64,000 nt of DNA from Acanthosoma haemorrhoidale (Eukaryota; Arthropoda; Insecta; Hemiptera; Acanthosomatidae): contig OV884012.1 of NCBI GenBank assembly GCA_930367205.1, positions 150,179,405-150,243,404 of the forward strand, in the 5' to 3' direction. Under the pieces are notes generated by a model. That model saw nothing but the letters and a program-made list of their open reading frames with translations, had not been told where the DNA came from and ran no database searches. Shown piece after piece: positions 58,103 through 64,000 of this stretch. Position 1 is the stretch's first letter; the number at the start of each line of letters is the position of its first letter. The translations under genes were made by a program, and so were the position numbers.

Positions 58103-58860
58103 TCAATGAAAACCCTTATCACTAAGAACGGTGGCAAGTAAAACAAGTGGTTTAAGTCCTATAAGCTGAGCACCAAATCTGGTTGAATCTTTCGAACTGA
58201 CTATTATAAATATCATAAACTCTTTTGATGCACATAACAAATGAACATACGATTAAAACAAGGCTCAAAACTGGAAAAACTCATCCTTAATAAAGAATAC
58301 TGGAGAACTTACTGTGAAGATCAAAATCAACATAGCTGACAAACAAAAGTGTTTGCAGTTCCTGAACTGGCAAATTGAAATACCATAAATTGATGAGGTG
58401 TATTTAACAAATAACATACGATGGTATTGGGCTCAAAATTAGAACAAGCCACTCCGAAACTATAGTCAATGTATACTCGTACTACGATGATGGTCGTTGT
58501 TATAGAAAGATGTTTATTTTTTTTTTTGGTTTTTTCAGAATATCGAGTGTAAAGTATTCCCACAATCTTCAAATCCTGCACAGCTATTGTGAAGAATGAC
58601 ATTATTCGACCACTTGTTTTGGAGCCTGACCATCACATAGAGGCACTAATTAATAAAGATGTGAAGCTAATGAAATGGCCTGCGTGCACAGCTGTCCAGT
58701 CCCTTTCCCCTTTAAAAATCTATAAAATTACTAGGCAAGGATTGCCAGAGCCTCGCTCGATATAACCACTCGTGTTTTACTCGTCTCTTCGTGAGGTTTG
58801 TTGTCGGTCTGTTCCTTTGTAGTCAGTCATACAGAAGTCTAAGGTATAACTTTAGTGAAT
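58103..58860 (-). other. intron with a diverged tandem duplication
   Basis: The stretch starting AACTGACTATTATAAATATC at 58195 is echoed from 58365 (period about 170 bp, perhaps 65-70% alike): ACATACGAT, GGCTCAAAA and other words recur in order. Confidence 0.4.
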
Positions 58861-58874
58861 CCTAAAGCTAAAGT

Positions 58875-58917
58875 ATTGTAAATATGGTATGAATGAGATC
58901 ATTTATCACAATTATAT
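58875..58917 (+). mobile_element. sliver of LINE-A 3' UTR
   Basis: About 43 bp, TGTAAATATGGTATGAATGA followed by GATCATTTATCACAATTA, identical to the LINE-A 3' UTR near its end. Confidence 0.75.
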
Positions 58918-60079
58918 CATGATAAACTTGTTGTTGTAATTGTCCTAATTGTCAACTACATACATAAAACTTAGGGATAATCTATTCCACTGCCTAGGAA
59001 TCAAAACCCGGAACATTCACTGCTAAACCTGGAACGCTATACTTGAGATAGAATACAAAAACTGTAAGAATATAAGTCATATATCTCTAAACAGGCGAGC
59101 AGCGATGCATAGCACCCTGTACAAACACCGGCCCTACGCATCAATACTTATCGTCTCTATGAATGAAAGGGCTTTGGAAGTACTCCACATTGATCGTATA
59201 ATCGGATCGGAAGGGTTGAGCCCACACTAATTGTTTGCTAATGTCTGTGCTCCTCCGCAGGGATGAGTCTGTCTAATCCTGGAGTTGTCGTCGCCTCATG
59301 AGGGTGTCCCTCCAGGAATTATTCTATTGTTGGCTCATCGCTGCCAAATCCCAAAGGCAAATCTTCTTAATCGACAACCCTTTTGTTCGCCTCTAATCAT
59401 CTAATCTGAGTTCGAAACATTTTAGTATAATTTGACCGGTGTTGATAGGTCACCGTTCAATAATTAGTAAAGGCTTATGTTTCGACTTACAAAATGAAAC
59501 CAAACTAGAAAAATACTTTGAGAATTAGAATTAAGTAGCCCATTCCGAAGTTTAAAATACATTTAAAATAGTCTGCCGTTCTAAAGCTTTAATTATACAA
59601 TTCAATTTAGAAGATTAAAATTGAAGTCACTTTACCTGTCATGTTCGGTCAAACTAGCAATTACCTTTCATGTCATTAATTAGAGTTTACTCTCAGGTTT
59701 TCATCAGCAGTTTTAATAAACCCTCCGCACAAGACTCGACACTCCGTAGACGAGTGGACTATTCCAGCTCTTGGTTCACTTTATGTTTTTTTTCCTAATA
59801 GTAATGGGTCCACTCAAATTCATTAGCTAGTTTAATAAATTACTTCTGAATGAGGTTTAGAAAACTAAAATAAAATTTACTAATTTAATCCGGACTCTAA
59901 CTCTGTTAGAATAAAGCACCATTCATCAATGATCTTATTTTTATTCCATCAAGCATGGCTAAGGTGTGAAGAGAATTGGAGTATATGTAAATATACTAAT
60001 ATAATAATGAATATGTACATTTTGCATCATTGTAAAATTAAACAGCATTAATATCCTTCCCGAGTAGAATATATATTTC
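58918..60079 (-). other. intron, no firm feature
   Basis: Mixed composition. A GGTTTTGATTCC B-box-like word on the minus strand near 59010 and a mildly G+C-rich patch at 59100-59340. No exon. Confidence 0.4.
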
Positions 60080-60425
60080 TCTAACACTTTAGCCGTATGA
60101 TGTGTATGTATGTATGGAGGAAGCTGAAAGCATTGGTTTTGCACAGGCTGGAACAGGGCTGTCTGAGACATAACCTCCCTCCCCCGCTATAAAAGTGCGG
60201 CACTCGACAACCCTCAGATAACATTTGCATACCGTGGGAGGGGCGACCCCTCGCCAAGGGCTCCGGAGGCCCTGAAGACGACGACATACGGGAGGCGGGG
60301 AACAGGTGCCCGTAACCCAGCTGTTCGCTCGAGGGCACTTGTACTGATTGACGGAACAGATTGTCTGCGCGGCCCTGCCCATACTCAAAGGGTGAGGGAT
60401 TTGCAGTGCTTATCACCTACTTCAG
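60080..60425. promoter_or_regulatory. G+C-rich block with TATA box and POU octamer
   Basis: CTATAAAAG (TATA core 60188-60194) is followed 28 nt on by a CTCAGATA initiator-like site (A at 60216) on the plus strand, and then by a perfect POU octamer, ATTTGCAT (60223-60230). Two long overlapping minus-strand frames (111 and 99 codons) cross the block, but neither resembles the acj6 N-terminus. It may be a promoter for an antisense RNA or an enhancer with a POU site. Unproven. Confidence 0.35.
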
Positions 60426-60843
60426 TCTAAGGGCTTAAACAAACATTTATGATTTATCGAATATTTTACTGTTCAAGTTCGAACGAGCTGCAAGGGCGAG
60501 GCAGTGTACAGATTACTTTTCAAAGTTGTATCATATCATAATTATTAGTTACAGGAAAACAGTGTAAGTCACGGTAAGGAAATTATTTCTTTAAAGCTAA
60601 CTGTGATGCAGTTATTATTCAATTTATTTGAAAAACAATCTCTTTAAAATGATTATGATAATCAAGAATTAAGATTATGCTAAACTTTTAATTATTAATA
60701 ATAACTTTAATCCCAAAAAAACATGGTGTAACACCTCACAAAGAGGTAGAGCTCTCAACCATAAATTTGGTTTTTGTAACCCACATTTGTTTATTCAACT
60801 CACTCTTCATTTATCTTTATGATAGTGAGTCTATCTTGACCGA

Positions 60844-60900
60844 CCCCCCCCCCCCAAGGGTCTCCGTTAGCAGACGTGCTAACCACCAAGCTGTGGAGAC
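60844..60900 (-). repeat. tRNA-like nested hairpin beside a C12 run
   Basis: GTCTCC (60860-60865) pairs with GGAGAC (60895-60900). Inside it GTTAGCA-GACG-TGCTAAC forms a perfect 7-bp stem with a 4-nt loop (60866-60883). The minus strand (CAGCTTGGTGGTTAGCACGT) recalls a tRNA 5' half with a poor A box. A C12 run lies at 60844-60855. Confidence 0.4.
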
Positions 60901-62172
60901 GGTCCAATTGAACGGGAATAGGTGCATAGAACTTGCTCTGGTTCAGTCCGATGTGAACTATTTCACTTGATAAATGGACTGCATTGTCACCTGTAGTTAC
61001 TATGACATTTGAAGTGTGGAGAGATCGTTCGATGAATTATTAGGGGATATAGTGCAGTAGCCTCGAAGTATATATTCTAGCCTTTTCGATTTCGTTTAAG
61101 TTTTTTAGTTACGATTATGCTTAGGTATTATATTATAGTCAGTGAAGTTGTGTCTTTGAGAGTAAAAGTGGTTGTCCCGATTCAGATGTAATACGTGCTA
61201 AAGAAATATATAAAGCTGTGAAGAATAGTCAAATTTTACAAAATATTAAGTGAGAAATTTTCATTATCGTTCAAGTGTATTTCGCGATTATTTAAATTTA
61301 TTTCATTTCTTTTATGTAGGGTAATTTTTATAAGTGGAAGGGCGCTAGAAAATAATAAGTAACGCTTTTAACAATTAGACGTAGTTTCTATTTACAAAAA
61401 CAAAAACTTAGTTCTAAAGAACCTTAGATTCCTTGTAATGCATTTACGGAAGACTAGTATTTGGAGGCTTAGTGTCAGTAGTATCAGTCCTCAGCAATTG
61501 GTACTATGAATGCATCAGCTCTACAAAACTGTACATAGAAACCTTGAAGAGAATAGTACTCAGCTTGTGTAATCTCAGGATACTCCCGACAGTAAACCTT
61601 TCAAAATTTCCGGATATCGATCATCAGTAATGCCCCATGTACTTGAGAAGCCCCTAAATTCTCACTTTCCATGATTATTTTAAAAACATAAATATTCAAT
61701 TGTGCAAAAGCTATAAAAGTCACAAATGACCGAATATTCAAATGTCGTTTCTATCGCGAGAGTAATCTGGTATTAGACCTATTGAACTGTTTTTAATCCT
61801 TAATGAACGGTAGCATCAAAATCATCTTTTCTAAGGTTGTTTATAATTACAAAAATGCAACATTATTTTTTAGTATTGTAAGCTACAGTAAGTAGCTATC
61901 TCTATCCAAATATTAGCCTAGCCACTGTCTGATCTGATGGTAAAATACTTAAATTTTATTTGTATAATATTATGGATAATTACAAGCCTAATTGTGGCAG
62001 GATTAAGACTCCGAGACCTCCCACTAAATAATTGAGCCTGCGCAATAGTGCCAAATGTGAATCTTGGTTTAAAACACACGATTGGGCAGGACTTGGGTTC
62101 CAGTCCGATCCTGTCAGTATATTTTTTAATTTGCTCATTATTCAAAGTAGTGTGATTTGTACCACGATTATA
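60901..62172 (-). other. intron or upstream flank, no recognised feature
   Basis: A+T-rich, nothing recognised. Confidence 0.5.
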
Positions 62173-62777
62173 GGATTGAAACTTCTTTATTTTGCTAAAA
62201 TTACAATCTGCCTTAGTAATTGTGATAAAAGTTCTCATTCATACCATATTTACAATCATTCACTCGCTTATTCATACAGTATTTACAAACAGCCCGGAGG
62301 CCACCCAAATCCACGTCTGTGCTACGGGATTAGGGTGGTTGGATAGGTTACGATGGAATTTCATGAACTTGGAAGGGATGAGTTCAAGAATGTAAGGTAT
62401 ATTATGATCGTTATGAAGGGCTTTGTTGCTGAAGTAATAAGGGGCATTTACTATTGTTCTCAGGACTTTTGATTGAAAGGATTGGATACGCTTGATGTTC
62501 GACTTTTTTGCTGTCCCCTATGACTTTTTTGCTCTATTCCGTATGTCCAGTTTGGCTTGGGTATAACTTTGTAGATTAGTAGTTTATTTTCTATTGAGAG
62601 ATGTGATGTCCTTTGAATTAGCCTGTATAGTTGTCCAAAGCGTCTGTTTAGTCCTTGTCTTTTTAGCCTCGTAAGTGGGTTCCAGGACATCCGTTTATCG
62701 AGATGGAAGCCTAAGTACCGCACTATCTGGGAAACAGGGAGAGGAATAGAACTTAAAAAAACTAATGGACAAGACAT
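62173..62777 (-). mobile_element. LINE-A copy with RT C-terminus and deleted 3' UTR
   Basis: The minus strand encodes LVFLSSIPLPVSQIVRYLGF, HLDKRMSWNPLTRLKRQGLN and the rest of the RT end, then a 3' UTR with a large internal deletion. A short GACTTTTTTGCT duplication interrupts it near 62520. ACCACGATTATA (62161-62172) and ACCACGGCTATA (62778-62789) form a likely target duplication with two differences. Confidence 0.92.
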
Positions 62778-62789
62778 ACCACGGCTATA

Positions 62790-63589
62790 ATTTCACAATG
62801 AAAAATAGCAGTTTAGTAGTAAGAATTTAGTGGTGTGCAATAATTTGGTTTAAAGAAATGGAAGAAACTTCTCGTTTTTGGAATAGAATTTATGATGTGT
62901 CAATAGGGTCCAACCTTTATTAGATATGAACGTTAATTAGACATACAAGGTAGCTTGAAACGTTGTCCATAAATAGACTTGATGAAAAAGTTACAATTTT
63001 TGTTGTCTATCAATGGACTCACAGAAAAAAAATATGGTATTATCTTCTATTATTATACTGAATATAAGCAGCTTCTCTTCCTAGAGCAATCCGTTAAGTG
63101 ATAACCACGAGGAGTCGTAACCGAGATAGATGTACTAAGTTATTTACTAATGGAAATCCAGCGGTTTGCCGACAAAACAAAAAAAAAAACAATGGGACCA
63201 AACGATGATAGAACTAGGATGACAAGAGGATTGCTGGGAGGGTTGTCATACTGCAGCCGTGGGAATGAGCCGAGCAGGCTGTGATGGAATTACCGCCACG
63301 TGCCGCACAACTCAATCAAGCAACTAGTCGGCCGAGTGGCTCAAGCCCCGCACTTGTGCCGCAGTGTGGCCTCTCTAGTGATTTCCCCGCATGTGGCGCA
63401 CCATGTCGAAGGGATGTATCTATATCTATGGAGGCTGTTATGGGCATGCGTCTGCTAAGTGACCTTTGCACTTGCGTCACTTACACCTAGGTTTGCTCAA
63501 CCCTGGTTCTAATTGCCATTCCAGAAGGATGGAATGCACGCACGAAGTCTTACCGGCTTACGCACTTATTGACTTCCCCCAATATATCA
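62790..63589. other. upstream flank with G+C-rich block
   Basis: A+T-rich to about 63230, then a unique G+C-rich block at 63230-63500. No frame resembles the missing acj6 N-terminal exon. Confidence 0.35.
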
Positions 63590-64000
63590 CTGCGTCTCAA
63601 GCTATTGATCTACTCTGCTGTATGGTGCACCGCTTTTTCGTTATCTGACGTATACGACAGCGACTCCAACAATTCCAAAACGGTATACTTATGAAAGTGG
63701 TCAAAGGTACTTCATTTGAGCAGCGGAGCAACAGTGAGCTTCACGAGATCTTTGAGCTGCCCACGGTAGATGAATTCATCCTACGTAGACATATCAAATT
63801 TTTCGACTCCCTCCAATACTTGACGAACCCGGTGTTTGACACAATAACCCCCGCTCCGTTCCCCCATCGATGGCAGGACGCTGTCGTGGCTGGAACGCTT
63901 TAGTCTTAGGTTCTAGTTTTAGGTTTTAGTTTTTCTCCCACATTTTCAAACTGAAGGTGAGCCCCATCACCTAGCATTATATCCATTTCATTGTATTTTT
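63590..64000 (+). mobile_element. LINE-C C-terminus and 3' UTR start (copy 3, cut by window end)
   Basis: Decayed RT end, then HEIFELPTVDEFILRRHIKF, FDSLQYLTNPVFDTITPAPF, PHRWQ and a stop at 63901-63903. The family motif GTGAGCCCCATCACC follows near 63957. The hairpin tail would lie beyond the window. Confidence 0.88.

Noticed and set aside
60081..60416. Minus-strand frames of 99 and 111 codons as the missing acj6 N-terminal exon
   Set aside because: Neither contains recognisable acj6 N-terminal sequence, and the two frames overlap in one G+C-rich block.
1..64000. CRISPR arrays, operons, ribosomal RNA, intact tRNAs
   Set aside because: None seen. Repeats are of eukaryotic transposon type and the identified gene is spliced.

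Overview
This is a eukaryotic, A+T-rich window. It contains large introns, GT-AG splice sites and many decayed transposable elements, and it almost certainly comes from an arthropod. The one host gene I can identify lies on the minus strand. It is a class IV POU-homeodomain transcription factor, the orthologue of Drosophila acj6 and vertebrate POU4F/Brn3. The mobile elements (jockey-clade LINEs, mariner and IS630-type DNA transposons) also fit an insect or crustacean, but I cannot name the species.

Gene layout, read right to left on the minus strand: a 57-nt exon at 55224-55280, a 34-kb intron, a 180-nt exon at 21056-21235 that carries the POU-IV box, a candidate 42-nt in-frame cassette micro-exon at 14731-14772, and a 756-nt last exon at 13069-13824 that encodes the His-rich linker, POU-specific domain, homeodomain and stop. 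All of these junctions are phase 0. The exon(s) with the start methionine were not found and probably lie beyond 64000 or are too short to recognise. Positions 1-12600 are downstream flank.

The rest is non-coding. (1) One jockey-type LINE family (called LINE-A here) has a 2.2-kb copy at about 22525-24700 and about a dozen fragments on both strands, some with target-site duplications. One copy, at 7422-8057, is circularly permuted. (2) A second jockey-like family (LINE-C) is present as C-terminal/3'-tail fragments that share a conserved terminal hairpin. (3) Two short retroposon families have tailed ends, one copy of each with a perfect target-site duplication. (4) Several mariner/IS630 relics occur: one carries a nested 95-bp MITE with a TA duplication, one is a large inverted duplication, and one is internally deleted. 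(5) Three further unclassified repeat structures are a 520-bp fold-back, a 230-bp dispersed repeat pair, and a ~270-bp inverted pair around a mariner. (6) About eighteen short G+C-rich, apparently unique blocks are scattered through introns and flank. These are the best places to look for enhancers of this developmental regulator, but that is inference from base composition and motifs only.

No rRNA gene, intact tRNA, CRISPR array or prokaryotic feature was seen. The most interesting items are the candidate 14-residue micro-exon, the nested 95-bp MITE, the palindromic mariner with duplicated flank, the permuted LINE, the fold-back at 57.5-58.1 kb, and the hairpin-ended LINE-C tails.
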